Below, piece by piece: positions 38,314 through 46,888 of a DNA stretch of 64,000 nucleotides; within the stretch, counting starts at the first letter, position 1, and every line of letters begins with the position of its first letter. The stretch comes from Flavobacteriaceae bacterium MAR_2009_75. Lineage in GTDB: Bacteria; Bacteroidota; Bacteroidia; Flavobacteriales; Flavobacteriaceae. Position numbers and translations under genes: made by a program. The notes below the pieces were generated by a model. The model saw nothing but the letters and a program-made list of their open reading frames with translations. It did no database searches and had not been told where the DNA came from. Where the stretch lies: the NCBI GenBank assembly GCA_002813285.1, contig PHTZ01000001.1, forward strand, positions 4,649,501 to 4,713,500, given 5' to 3'.

Positions 38314-39168
38314 CTAATCAAAAGATTTAAGTATTTTTTCATTCGCGACCTTTTCAGATATCAGGTCAAGGGAGTATAAGGTGTCCTGTACCTCGTTAAC
38401 GGTAGTGCTATCTATTTGAGCTTGGGTCCAACGAGTCATGGCAAGCCATTCTTTAATATCCTCAGTTTTTTGGTCGTAGCGATTGGCCAATGTTCGGTCT
38501 ATACTTGGTATTTGTTTAAATTCCCCCGTGTAGGAGTTAATGGTGTTCAAGATATGTTTAAGCGTACCTTCTTGTTCGGCGATAAATTTATCGGTTGCAG
38601 CTATTACAAAACAGGGCCATGGGGTAGGGCAATCGCCCAGTCTTCTAAAGGTGCCGTTGTCGACCAAAGGTTTGGTAGTAAAATGCTCCCACATAAAGTA
38701 ATCGGCTTTTCCGGTACTCAATGCTTCAATCGCCCCATCAAGGTTATTGATGACCTCGAATGACAGGTCAGATGCATCCCACCCCTCATTTCGGGCGTTT
38801 ACGACCGCCATCAGGTGGCTTCCGCTGCCAAATCTGCTAATAGCCACCGAAGCGCAGTTAAGTTGTGAGATGGATTCAAAATCGCTTTGGGCGCCAACGT
38901 GAATTCCCCAGTACAAAGGGGTAGCAATATAACCTTGAACGATTTTTGCGGCATTGCCCTCGACAATGCTTTTCACGATGCCTTCAGTAAGAATTATGGC
39001 CAAATCGGTTTCTTCGTTCTGCAACATTTGACACATTTTACCAGTTCCTTCGGGAACCTCCGTCCATTGCAAATCGATACCTTTATCTTCAAAAGCACCT
39101 TCTTCGATGGCCATATGCCATGGTAGATTAAAGTGTTCGGGAACGCCAACTATTCTAACTTTTTTCAT
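38314..39168 (-). CDS. Cytoplasmic substrate-binding-protein-like protein
   Basis: This 284-residue periplasmic-binding-protein type 2 fold resembles the NMT1/THI5-like group (AIEEGAFEDKGIDLQWTEVP, ISRFGSGSHLMAVVNA, ALSTGKADYFMWEHFTT). It has no signal peptide or lipobox, starting directly MKKVRIVGVPEHF, and no ABC permease or ATPase is adjacent. It may be a soluble sensor or enzyme rather than a transport component. Similar stand-alone proteins occur in other Flavobacteriaceae and in fungi. The ligand is unknown. Confidence 0.75.
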   Translation of the reverse strand: MKKVRIVGVPEHFNLPWHMAIEEGAFEDKGIDLQWTEVPEGTGKMCQMLQNEETDLAIILTEGIVKSIVEGNAAKIVQGYIATPLYWGIHVGAQSDFESISQLNCASVAISRFGSGSHLMAVVNARNEGWDASDLSFEVINNLDGAIEALSTGKADYFMWEHFTTKPLVDNGTFRRLGDCPTPWPCFVIAATDKFIAEQEGTLKHILNTINSYTGEFKQIPSIDRTLANRYDQKTEDIKEWLAMTRWTQAQIDSTTVNEVQDTLYSLDLISEKVANEKILKSFD

Positions 39169-39296
39169 GAAAACAACATAATTTTATAAATACTAACTTT
39201 AAGATGCAAACTACATCAAAGATAAACGAAAGATGAAGTAAATGGAATCGAATATCAATTGAATAGCTAACGCATTGCGTATAAATTTTAATATTA

Positions 39297-39310
39297 AATC
39301 GTATACGATT
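39297..39310. repeat. 14-bp palindrome AATCGTATACGATT (copy 1)
   Basis: A perfect palindrome in the noncoding stretch between the ppk1 stop and the start of the binding-protein gene. Identical copies occur at 41717 and 45367, and a 13/14 match at 52995. Confidence 0.8.
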
Positions 39311-39339
39311 ATTCGATAACGCTCTATTTTATAAATGAA

Positions 39340-41364
39340 TCAGGATTTCGATTTTAAATAATGGTAAATTGCGTACTGTGACCTTAATTCTTCGCCCCCC
39401 TGACTTACATAAACATTGGATTCTTCTTCGTTGACCAATCTTGCCTTTACATTATCGGAAAATTGTAGGTCGAGAATATGGCCCAACTCTTCAAAAATGT
39501 CGTCATCGTAAATGGGTGCGAGCACTTCGATACGGCGGTCAAGGTTTCTGGTCATCCAATCCGCAGACCCGATATACATTTTTGGCTTTCCGGCATTCTC
39601 AAAACGATAGATTCGGCCATGTTCTAGAAAACGATCGACAATGCTAGTGATTTTTATATTTTCGGAAATACCTTGGGTATTCATATCTAGACAGCAAAAA
39701 CCACGTACCAATAATCGTATCTGAACACCTTCGCGAGCAGCTTGATAAAGTTTATCGATTATTTTTTGATCTTGCAAACTGTTCATTTTGGCCTGAATGC
39801 TTGCGGCAAGCCCCTTTTTGGCATTATTGATTTCACCATCAATAAGTTCCGTAAAACTCGTTCTAGTGGAGAATGGAGAAACCATCAAATGCTTATTTAC
39901 CGGGGCTAATCGTTTACGCTCCAGCACCTCGAAAACGTGGGCAAGTTCGGTGGTTATTTTGCTATGCGCAGTAAAAAGTCCGTGGTCCGCATAAATTTTT
40001 GAGGTCTTTCGATTAAAGTTTCCCGTACTGATATACGCATAAGATATTACCTTATCGTTCTCAAGCCGATCGACCATCATAATTTTGCTGTGCACCTTAA
40101 TTTCAAGGTCGCTATGGTACACCTTTGCACCTTCTTTCTTCAATTTTTTGCTCCAATCCAGATTATTGGCTTCATCAAAACGCGCTTTTGGTTCTACGAA
40201 CACCATCACCTCTTTGCCATTTTTAAGCGCATTAAGCAATGAGCGTGCAAGCAAGGAGTCTTTGGCTATGCGGTACAACGAAATCTTGATAGAACTTACC
40301 TTTGGGTCATTTGAGGCAGTTTCAAGAAAGTCGAGCACAGGCTCAAAGCTGTGATAAGGAAAATGAAGTAACTGATCTTTTTCTTTAATTTTCTTAAAGA
40401 AATCTTTCGATTCACTTAAAACAGGGTGGGGCAAGGGGGGCAAGGGTTCAATATGTAACGACTCATTATTTGTAGGGTCAGGAAAACCCATGAAATCACT
40501 GTAATTATGATACTTTCCACCTGGGAACATGTCTACCTTACCCAATTCTAGAAGTTCCCGTAGGCTTCTTTTGGCTTCCTCATCCATACGAAAATCATAG
40601 AGTAGGCGAGTGGGTTGGCCGATTTGCCGTTGTGATAGCGAGTCTTCGATTTGTTGGGCTATATCGCCATCGAAGTTATCTTCCCAATATAGCTCGGCAT
40701 CACGTGAAAGTTTTACTTCAAAAAAAGATTCTATGTCTTTATTTTTAAACAAGTTATGCAACTCGTTCGCGATTATATCATCCAAAAAAGTGATATATCT
40801 CGATTCACCTTTTGAGGAGAGTGTTACAAAACGGTCAATTTTATTTGTTGGAATGGAAACAAAGCTGCTTGAGGCATCCGTAAAGCGAACATAAAAGTAA
40901 AGTTCATTGTTGGCCAGAAAAGGAATTTCTCCTAATTTCGATTCTATAATTTCCAATTTATCGACCACTTGGTCTTTAAAAAAGGTATGCATCTCGTTCT
41001 CTTGGTCCGCATCGTAATGTTCCTTTCCTATTAAATAAATTTGATTATCCTTAAGTTCAGGAACGATTTGGTTCTTGAAAATGTCACCAAAAAACTCTTG
41101 CTGCTTCTCAACCGTAGAAATTATATGTTTGAGGGTTTTGGTCGGTTTAAGTTTGAGCTTTTTACGAATGGATTTATCAACCTTTTTTATCTGTCGCAGT
41201 TTAGAGACCCTAACTCTAAAGAATTCATCAAGATTTGATGAAAATATAGCCAAAAACTTGATGCGTTCGTAAAGTGGATTCCTGAGGTCTTGGGCTTCTT
41301 GTAGCACCCGACCATTAAAACTCAACCAGCTTACGTCGCGATGCTTATACAATTTGTCATTCAT
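39340..41364 (-). CDS. ppk1: Polyphosphate kinase 1
   Basis: Ppk1 polymerises the gamma-phosphate of ATP into polyphosphate. The 674-residue protein opens with the N-terminal domain (SWLSFNGRVLQEAQD, SSNLDEFFRVRVSKLR), has the head domain, and carries the two catalytic histidine regions VYHSDLEIKVHSKIMMVD (autophosphorylated His in KVHSK) and YADHGLFTAH. ISTGNFN and AKMNSLQD are further family segments. It lies alone with about 170 bases before the next gene. Identification is secure. Confidence 0.96.
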   Translation of the reverse strand: MNDKLYKHRDVSWLSFNGRVLQEAQDLRNPLYERIKFLAIFSSNLDEFFRVRVSKLRQIKKVDKSIRKKLKLKPTKTLKHIISTVEKQQEFFGDIFKNQIVPELKDNQIYLIGKEHYDADQENEMHTFFKDQVVDKLEIIESKLGEIPFLANNELYFYVRFTDASSSFVSIPTNKIDRFVTLSSKGESRYITFLDDIIANELHNLFKNKDIESFFEVKLSRDAELYWEDNFDGDIAQQIEDSLSQRQIGQPTRLLYDFRMDEEAKRSLRELLELGKVDMFPGGKYHNYSDFMGFPDPTNNESLHIEPLPPLPHPVLSESKDFFKKIKEKDQLLHFPYHSFEPVLDFLETASNDPKVSSIKISLYRIAKDSLLARSLLNALKNGKEVMVFVEPKARFDEANNLDWSKKLKKEGAKVYHSDLEIKVHSKIMMVDRLENDKVISYAYISTGNFNRKTSKIYADHGLFTAHSKITTELAHVFEVLERKRLAPVNKHLMVSPFSTRTSFTELIDGEINNAKKGLAASIQAKMNSLQDQKIIDKLYQAAREGVQIRLLVRGFCCLDMNTQGISENIKITSIVDRFLEHGRIYRFENAGKPKMYIGSADWMTRNLDRRIEVLAPIYDDDIFEELGHILDLQFSDNVKARLVNEEESNVYVSQGGEELRSQYAIYHYLKSKS

Positions 41365-41421
41365 AGAATGGCAAAAATAACGAATGTGGCAATTATAAAT
41401 TTAAATTAATAGTTAAGTAAT

Positions 41422-42291
41422 TTAAGAAACTAGCTGGTTCAAGGTGTATTGAATAAGCTCATCTACACTCGAACCGGGCTTTTTACTGAATTCACCTGTA
41501 GCACGGTTGGCAAGAATACAGTTCATTGAAACCGCCCGATGTCCAAGCAATTTAGAAAGGCCATAAATACCAGAAGTTTCCATCTCAAGATTGGTAATCT
41601 TGAAATTTCTATAGCTGAAAGAGCGAAGTTTATCTTTCAACTCGACATTATCGACAGGTATGCGAAGTACTCGCCCTTGAGGGCCGTAAAACCCAATGTT
41701 TGTTACCGTAACCCCTAATCGTATACGATTTGAATAGAGTTTATCTCCTAAAATTTTATCATAATTTACCACATACGGTATCGATTTTCGAGAGGGCCAG
41801 TTGGTGTGATTTATAAACGCATCAGAAAACTCTTGATGCTGTACGTGTTGGCTTTCATAAAAATGAAGCAATCCATCAAAACCCATAGCGTATTCGCTCA
41901 TTAAGAACGAATCGATAGGTATTTCAGGTTGAATGGCGCCAGAGGTACCAATTCTTATAATATCTAAGGATGTTTTTTGTGCTTTTATCGTTCGATGGTC
42001 AAAATCGATATTCGCTAAAGCGTCAAGTTCGTTGAGAACGATATCAATATTATCAGTACCGATACCTGTGGAAATTACCGTAAGTCTTTTGCCTTTAAAG
42101 GTGCCGGTATGGGTATGAAACTCCCGCTTACCTTTTTTTAGTTCAACGTTATCAAAATGTTTTGACACATCGGAAACCCGATCTGGATCGCCGACCGTAA
42201 TAATGGTCTCTGCGATATCTTCGGGCAATAAATTAAGGTGGTAAATGCTTTTGTCGGCATTTAGTATTAGCTCAGAAGGATCTAATTGCAT
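41422..42291 (-). CDS. Nucleoside phosphorylase (PNP/UDP family)
   Basis: This 289-residue protein has TVGDPDRVSDVSKHFD, the phosphate-binding ISTGIGTDNID, IRIGTSGAIQPEI and the nucleoside-binding LEMETSGIYGLSKLLGH. It cleaves a nucleoside with phosphate, and uridine phosphorylase is the closest broad match. The Bacteroidota type is longer than E. coli Udp. It directly follows the DUF1835 gene (4 bases between). The exact base preference cannot be read from the sequence. Confidence 0.88.
   Translation of the reverse strand: MQLDPSELILNADKSIYHLNLLPEDIAETIITVGDPDRVSDVSKHFDNVELKKGKREFHTHTGTFKGKRLTVISTGIGTDNIDIVLNELDALANIDFDHRTIKAQKTSLDIIRIGTSGAIQPEIPIDSFLMSEYAMGFDGLLHFYESQHVQHQEFSDAFINHTNWPSRKSIPYVVNYDKILGDKLYSNRIRLGVTVTNIGFYGPQGRVLRIPVDNVELKDKLRSFSYRNFKITNLEMETSGIYGLSKLLGHRAVSMNCILANRATGEFSKKPGSSVDELIQYTLNQLVS
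41717..41730. repeat. 14-bp palindrome AATCGTATACGATT (copy 2)
   Basis: Inside the nucleoside phosphorylase gene, read as N-R-I-R-L. Confidence 0.8.
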
Positions 42292-42295
42292 ACTA

Positions 42296-43228
42296 TTAGA
42301 GCTTTAAAATTCTGCTCGAATCGGTATTGTATAGAAAATTATATTTTAGGGCGCCTCCCAAATAGACATCGGTATCTTGAATACGGGCATAATAACTGGT
42401 TTTATTATCCAGAATTTCTTTGCCTTTTCTGCTTAATCTCACCGGATTAAAGGCCGTGAAGAGGGGTTTCATTCGCGTAAGGGCACGATCGTATTGAGAA
42501 TCACCAAAACCTAAAAAACCTTGATCTTGTAAGATTTCGGCAATAAATGCTTTTTTAGATGTAGGTTTTTTATCCCTGCCTATTTTCAGAATATTGTTTT
42601 CCATGGCATTAAGTCCGTTCTTAATACTAGGAAAGCGCTGTAGGTGGGCCTGTATGGCATCAGGTAAGTATTCAAACTGGAACTCGGAGAAATCAGAGAG
42701 ATTTTCAAGACGAATGGGATTATCACTACAATACAGTTGCCACACGTAATCGGCGTATTCGATATCGTCTTGCGTGAGTTCTATTTTGTTTTTGTAAAGT
42801 TCAAGTAGTTTTTCGTCACTGAGTTCACCAAGCCCGAACAACTTATCGGAACCATCTTCTTTGCCACTACACACTAAAGAAATTTGAGCGTATTTGCGAT
42901 TTGCCTTTAGCCAGCTGAGCACGGCAATCATATTTACTTGACAAAAAAGATCGTACTCGAACCAGAGTACGATCTCGTCTTGTTGTTTATGGTTACAAAG
43001 TGAGCGATATTCTTTTAAGGTTTTTTCGATAAACCAAGATTTCGAAACCTTATAATTTTTGTTCAAGAATTCAAATCGTGCTTTCCAAAAAGATTCACTT
43101 CCGACATTGGTCAAGGTTTTGCCCTCGCACAGCATCTCACGCCAAGTGATTATATCTCCTTTTAGTTTGAGCGATTTCAGTTTCTCCGTAAAGCTATCTC
43201 CGTTGGTGATGTGCAAAAGGGAACTCAT
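42296..43228 (-). CDS. DUF1835 domain protein
   Basis: This 310-residue protein opens with the DUF1835 signature LLHITNGDSFTEKLK and contains EIVLWFEYDLFCQVNMIAVL, also typical of the family. The function is unknown. It is upstream of the nucleoside phosphorylase on the same strand with 4 bases between, so they form a likely operon. The sequence shows no signal peptide or membrane segment, so it is cytoplasmic. Confidence 0.88.
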   Translation of the reverse strand: MSSLLHITNGDSFTEKLKSLKLKGDIITWREMLCEGKTLTNVGSESFWKARFEFLNKNYKVSKSWFIEKTLKEYRSLCNHKQQDEIVLWFEYDLFCQVNMIAVLSWLKANRKYAQISLVCSGKEDGSDKLFGLGELSDEKLLELYKNKIELTQDDIEYADYVWQLYCSDNPIRLENLSDFSEFQFEYLPDAIQAHLQRFPSIKNGLNAMENNILKIGRDKKPTSKKAFIAEILQDQGFLGFGDSQYDRALTRMKPLFTAFNPVRLSRKGKEILDNKTSYYARIQDTDVYLGGALKYNFLYNTDSSRILKL

Positions 43229-43348
43229 GAATAGGGTGGATTAGAAATTGATTAATAAAAGTAACATTTAATCAAAAAAAACAAAAAATAATTAACAGAA
43301 ATCATTTTTTATAACTAAAACGTTTGCAATAGTACCAAATAGACGTGC

Positions 43349-43678
43349 TTAACCTCCTACACGTTTTACCGAAAATCCTTTTTCCTTTAAAATAGCCATG
43401 ATTTTATCACGGTAATCTCCTTGAATTATAATCTGATCGTTCTTAAACGACCCCCCGACACTGAGTTTTGTCTTAATTTCTTTGGCCAACTTTTTAAAGT
43501 CGCTATCTGCGCCATTGTATCCTTTTAAAATAGTGGTCGGTTTACCTTTTCGTTTTTCGTACTTGCAAATAATGGGGTCGTCTTGCAACCAGATATCACT
43601 TTTCTTCTCTTTAGAAGGCTTGTCTTCGGAAGGTTCGTGGTCTGGAAAGAGATTTTTCAGCTGATCTTGCAAATCCAT
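43349..43678 (-). CDS. eIF1/SUI1-like translation initiation factor (YciH type)
   Basis: This is a 109-residue SUI1-fold protein. The N-terminal 45 residues are charged linker. The core contains KGKPTTILKGYNGADSDFKKLAKEIK and ends in GGSFKNDQIIIQGDYRDKI, the eIF1 signature. It probably binds the small ribosomal subunit and influences start-site fidelity. It follows the oxygenase gene with 2 bases between and is probably co-transcribed. Confidence 0.9.
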   Translation of the reverse strand: MDLQDQLKNLFPDHEPSEDKPSKEKKSDIWLQDDPIICKYEKRKGKPTTILKGYNGADSDFKKLAKEIKTKLSVGGSFKNDQIIIQGDYRDKIMAILKEKGFSVKRVGG

Positions 43679-43680
43679 AC

Positions 43681-44631
43681 TTAAGCTTTTATCAATCCTA
43701 ACTCGATCAGCCTTTCGTGCAAGAATTCACCCGCAGTAATATCGGTAAACTGTTTGGGATTGTCTTCGTCTACACAATTATCCAGGCAATTTAAGGGCAT
43801 TTCGCTAACAGGATGCATGAAAAATGGAATCGAGTATCTAGAGGTGCCCCAGAGTTCTTTCGGTGGGTTCACCACTTGATGTATGGTCGACTTTAATTTA
43901 TTGTTGGTCAAACGAGATAACATATCGCCCACATTAATCATTAACTGGTCGGGTTTAGCAATGGCATCTACCCATTCGCCTTCATGGTTTTTTACCTGTA
44001 GTCCTCGACCATGGGCTCCCATCAATAACGTAATTAAGTTGATGTCGCCATGTGCGGCGGCTCTTACGGCATTTTTTGGTTCAGAAGTAATAGGCGGGTA
44101 ATGTATGGGGCGTAGGATCGAATTACCGTTTTTAATATAATCATCAAAGTAAGTTTCTGCGAGGTTTAGGTGCAATGCTAATGCGCGTAAGACATATTTC
44201 GCTGTTTTTTCAAGCATTTTGTAAGTTTCTTTACCTACTTCATTAAAGTTCGGGAGTTCGTCTACCGATACATTGTCCGGATATTCCTCCTCTAATTTTG
44301 CGTTATCTTCAACGTATTGACCGAAATGCCAAAACTCTTTCAAATCACCTTCTTTTCTTCCTTTGGCATGTTCTTTACCAAAAGAAGTATATCCGCGCTG
44401 ACCGCCAATACCCTCAATTTCGTATTTGTCTTTCGTCGATTGCGGCAACTCAAAGAACTTTTTGATTTCTGCATACAGGTTTTCTACCAGTTCATCAGAT
44501 AAAAAATGGCCGCTCAGGGCAACGAAGCCGATATTCTCAAAAGCAGCCCCGATTTCTTTAATGAATTTTTCTTTTTTTTGTGGGTCCGACGAAACAAAAT
44601 CCTGTAAATCTACACTGGGTATGGCACTCAT
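43681..44631 (-). CDS. Isopenicillin N synthase-family Fe(II)/2-oxoglutarate oxygenase
   Basis: This 316-residue jelly-roll oxygenase has the N-terminal DIOX_N region (IPSVDLQDFVSSDPQKKEKF), the iron ligands HGD and H in AAHGDINLITLLMG and KSTIHQVVNPP, and the RYS motif (TSRYSIPFFMHP) that binds the 2-oxoglutarate carboxylate. It is a hydroxylase or similar on an unknown small molecule. No biosynthetic partner is adjacent; it heads a unit with the SUI1-like gene. Confidence 0.88.
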   Translation of the reverse strand: MSAIPSVDLQDFVSSDPQKKEKFIKEIGAAFENIGFVALSGHFLSDELVENLYAEIKKFFELPQSTKDKYEIEGIGGQRGYTSFGKEHAKGRKEGDLKEFWHFGQYVEDNAKLEEEYPDNVSVDELPNFNEVGKETYKMLEKTAKYVLRALALHLNLAETYFDDYIKNGNSILRPIHYPPITSEPKNAVRAAAHGDINLITLLMGAHGRGLQVKNHEGEWVDAIAKPDQLMINVGDMLSRLTNNKLKSTIHQVVNPPKELWGTSRYSIPFFMHPVSEMPLNCLDNCVDEDNPKQFTDITAGEFLHERLIELGLIKA

Positions 44632-44651
44632 AGCTACTTTTTATGTTTCGT

Positions 44652-44659
44652 CAAAGTTA
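44652..44659 (-). promoter_or_regulatory. Probable -7 box of the oxygenase gene
   Basis: TAACTTTG on the minus strand, 20 bases upstream of the oxygenase ATG, matches TAnnTTTG. No clear -33 element. Confidence 0.45.
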
Positions 44660-44753
44660 ATAAATTAAAGCTAAAATTATCACTATGGGTAATGGTGGTA
44701 AGAGCGTAGGTTTTTTTATTTTTACTATACCATTTTAGTCCCAAAATCTAAAT

Positions 44754-46730
44754 ATGAACTTCACAAAACATGGTATAAGCAATCAGACCCTAATTGAGCT
44801 CTATCAGCGCATGCTAATGCCGCGTATGATAGAAGAGCGAATGTTGGTATTGTTACGCCAAGGGAAAATTTCTAAATGGTTTAGCGGTATTGGGCAAGAA
44901 GCCATTTCGGTAGGGGTGGCAAGTGCTCTTTTACCAGAAGAATATATTTTACCGATGCACCGTAATCTCGGGGTTTTCACTACCCGCGATGTGCCCTTGT
45001 ATCGTCTGTTCGCACAGTGGCAGGGTAAATCTAGTGGTTTTACAAAAGGTCGAGACCGTAGTTTTCACTTCGGTACCCAAAAATACAATATTATCGGTAT
45101 GATTTCCCATTTAGGACCGCAGTTGGGCGTTGCCGATGGCATAGCATTGGCCGATGTTCTAAACAAACGGGAGCAGGTCACTGCTGTTTTTTCTGGGGAT
45201 GGGGGAACTAGCGAAGGTGATTTTCACGAAGCGCTGAACATTGCATCGGTGTGGGATTTGCCCGTACTGTTCTGTATAGAAAATAATGGATATGGACTAT
45301 CTACCCCAATAAATGAACAATACCGTTGCGAAAAGCTATCGGATAGAGGTATTGGTTACGGAATTGAATCGTATACGATTGACGGCAACAATATTTTAGA
45401 GGTCTACAGCAAGGTAAAGACCCTCTGTAAAGAAATGAGAAAAAGACCAAGACCGGTATTGCTTGAATTTGTTACATTTCGAATGCGAGGGCATGAAGAG
45501 GCCAGCGGAACTAAATATGTGCCCGATGAATTGCTGGAAACTTGGGGACAAAAAGACCCCATTAGTAACTATGAAGCCTTTCTGTTGAAAGAAGGTTTTC
45601 TCGATAATTATGAAATTGAGAGCTTAAAATCTAGCATTGAGGAAGAAATCAACCAACACCTACAAATAGCCTTCGATGAAGAAATTATCGATAGCTCTGA
45701 AAATCAAGAGTTGAACGATGTCTTTAAACCTTTCGATTTCGAGGAAATTGCACCTAGCGAAAAGAGTGAAAATATTCGTTTGGTCGACGCCGTATCACAA
45801 GGGTTGTTTCAATCGATGGAAAAACATTCTAATCTTGTTATTCTGGGGCAAGATATTGCAGAGTACGGGGGCGTATTTAAAATCACCGAAGGTTTTGTAG
45901 AAGCTTTTGGCAAAGACAGGGTGCGGAACACTCCTATTTGTGAATCGGGCATTGTATCTACGGCCATGGGGCTGTCTATCAACGGTATGAAAGCAGTCGT
46001 AGAAATGCAGTTCGCCGACTTTGTAAGTAGTGGCTTTAATCCTCTTGTCAACTATTTGGCCAAATCGCATTACCGTTGGGGGCAACATGCCGATGTGGTC
46101 ATTCGTATGCCCTGTGGTGGCGATGTTGGTGCGGGTCCCTTTCATTCCCAGACTAACGAAGCATGGTTTACGAAAACGCCGGGATTGAAAGTGGTATATC
46201 CGGCATTTCCTTATGACGCCAAAGGTCTTTTGACGACAGCGATCAATGACCCTAATCCCATTCTCTTTTTTGAGCATAAGGCCCTATACCGAAGTGTGTA
46301 TCAAGATGTGCCCTCAGATTACTATACGCTACCCTTTGGTAAAGCCTCCTTACTAAAAGAAGGCAAAGATATTTCTATTGTTGCCTTTGGTGCGGCGGTT
46401 CATTGGGCACTGAAAACATTGGAAGAAAACCCTGATATTGAAGCGGACCTTTTGGATTTGCGTACTTTGGTTCCTTTGGATATCGATTCCGTTTACGCAT
46501 CCGTAGAAAAAACAGGGAAACTAATCATTCTTCAAGAAGATAGCCTATTCGGTGGTGTAGCCAGTGATATTTCCGCTTTGGTCACCGAAAATAGATTCGA
46601 ATACTTGGATGCTCCCATTAAAAGGGTAGCCAGTTTAGAAACTCCTATTCCGTTTGCCAAGACCCTTGAAGACAAGTATTTGCCGAAAGGGCGTTTTCTG
46701 AAGGAACTTATTGACCTTCTGAATTATTGA
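44754..46730 (+). CDS. Fused E1 alpha/beta 2-oxoacid dehydrogenase (canonical)
   Basis: This 658-residue E1 protein has the alpha half at residues 1-330 and the beta half from about 345. The thiamine diphosphate motif is intact: GDG at 148-150 and NN at 177-178. The beta half contains EYGGVFKITEGF, CGGDVGAGPFHSQ and RTLVPLDIDSV. It is a second E1, distinct from that at 1414. The last ~350 bases are repeated at 48746-49094 (about 95% identical, frameshifted). The E2/E3 partners are not in the window. Confidence 0.93.
   Translation: MNFTKHGISNQTLIELYQRMLMPRMIEERMLVLLRQGKISKWFSGIGQEAISVGVASALLPEEYILPMHRNLGVFTTRDVPLYRLFAQWQGKSSGFTKGRDRSFHFGTQKYNIIGMISHLGPQLGVADGIALADVLNKREQVTAVFSGDGGTSEGDFHEALNIASVWDLPVLFCIENNGYGLSTPINEQYRCEKLSDRGIGYGIESYTIDGNNILEVYSKVKTLCKEMRKRPRPVLLEFVTFRMRGHEEASGTKYVPDELLETWGQKDPISNYEAFLLKEGFLDNYEIESLKSSIEEEINQHLQIAFDEEIIDSSENQELNDVFKPFDFEEIAPSEKSENIRLVDAVSQGLFQSMEKHSNLVILGQDIAEYGGVFKITEGFVEAFGKDRVRNTPICESGIVSTAMGLSINGMKAVVEMQFADFVSSGFNPLVNYLAKSHYRWGQHADVVIRMPCGGDVGAGPFHSQTNEAWFTKTPGLKVVYPAFPYDAKGLLTTAINDPNPILFFEHKALYRSVYQDVPSDYYTLPFGKASLLKEGKDISIVAFGAAVHWALKTLEENPDIEADLLDLRTLVPLDIDSVYASVEKTGKLIILQEDSLFGGVASDISALVTENRFEYLDAPIKRVASLETPIPFAKTLEDKYLPKGRFLKELIDLLNY
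45367..45380. repeat. 14-bp palindrome AATCGTATACGATT (copy 3)
   Basis: Inside the canonical E1 dehydrogenase gene, read as E-S-Y-T-I, a different frame and peptide from copy 2. Confidence 0.8.
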
Positions 46731-46750
46731 AGTTGTATTTGCGTCAAAAA
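46383..46750 (+). repeat. Direct repeat copy 1: 3' end of the E1 gene
   Basis: The last 348 coding bases and about 20 bases after the stop match 48746-49114 with around 17 differences and one single-base insertion. Similarity ends after GCGTCAAAAA. The downstream sequence here is unlike that after copy 2, which runs into a terminator. Confidence 0.9.
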
Positions 46751-46836
46751 AGCTTTCTTTAAAAAGTCTAACAGACTATTGTTCAAAATTTAAATATGGA
46801 TTTACGAATTCCGAATGAAATAATATTTATATGTAA

Positions 46837-46865
46837 GGCATAGGTGCCGATTAAGCACCTATGCC
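46837..46865 (-). terminator. Hairpin after the 531-residue gene
   Basis: An 11-bp perfect stem (GGCATAGGTGC/GCACCTATGCC) with a seven-base loop lies 23 bases past the stop of the minus-strand gene. The following tract on the minus strand (TTACATATAAATATT) is only moderately T-rich, so efficiency is uncertain. Confidence 0.6.
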
Positions 46866-46888
46866 CTATAAATTGATGTTCTTATATT

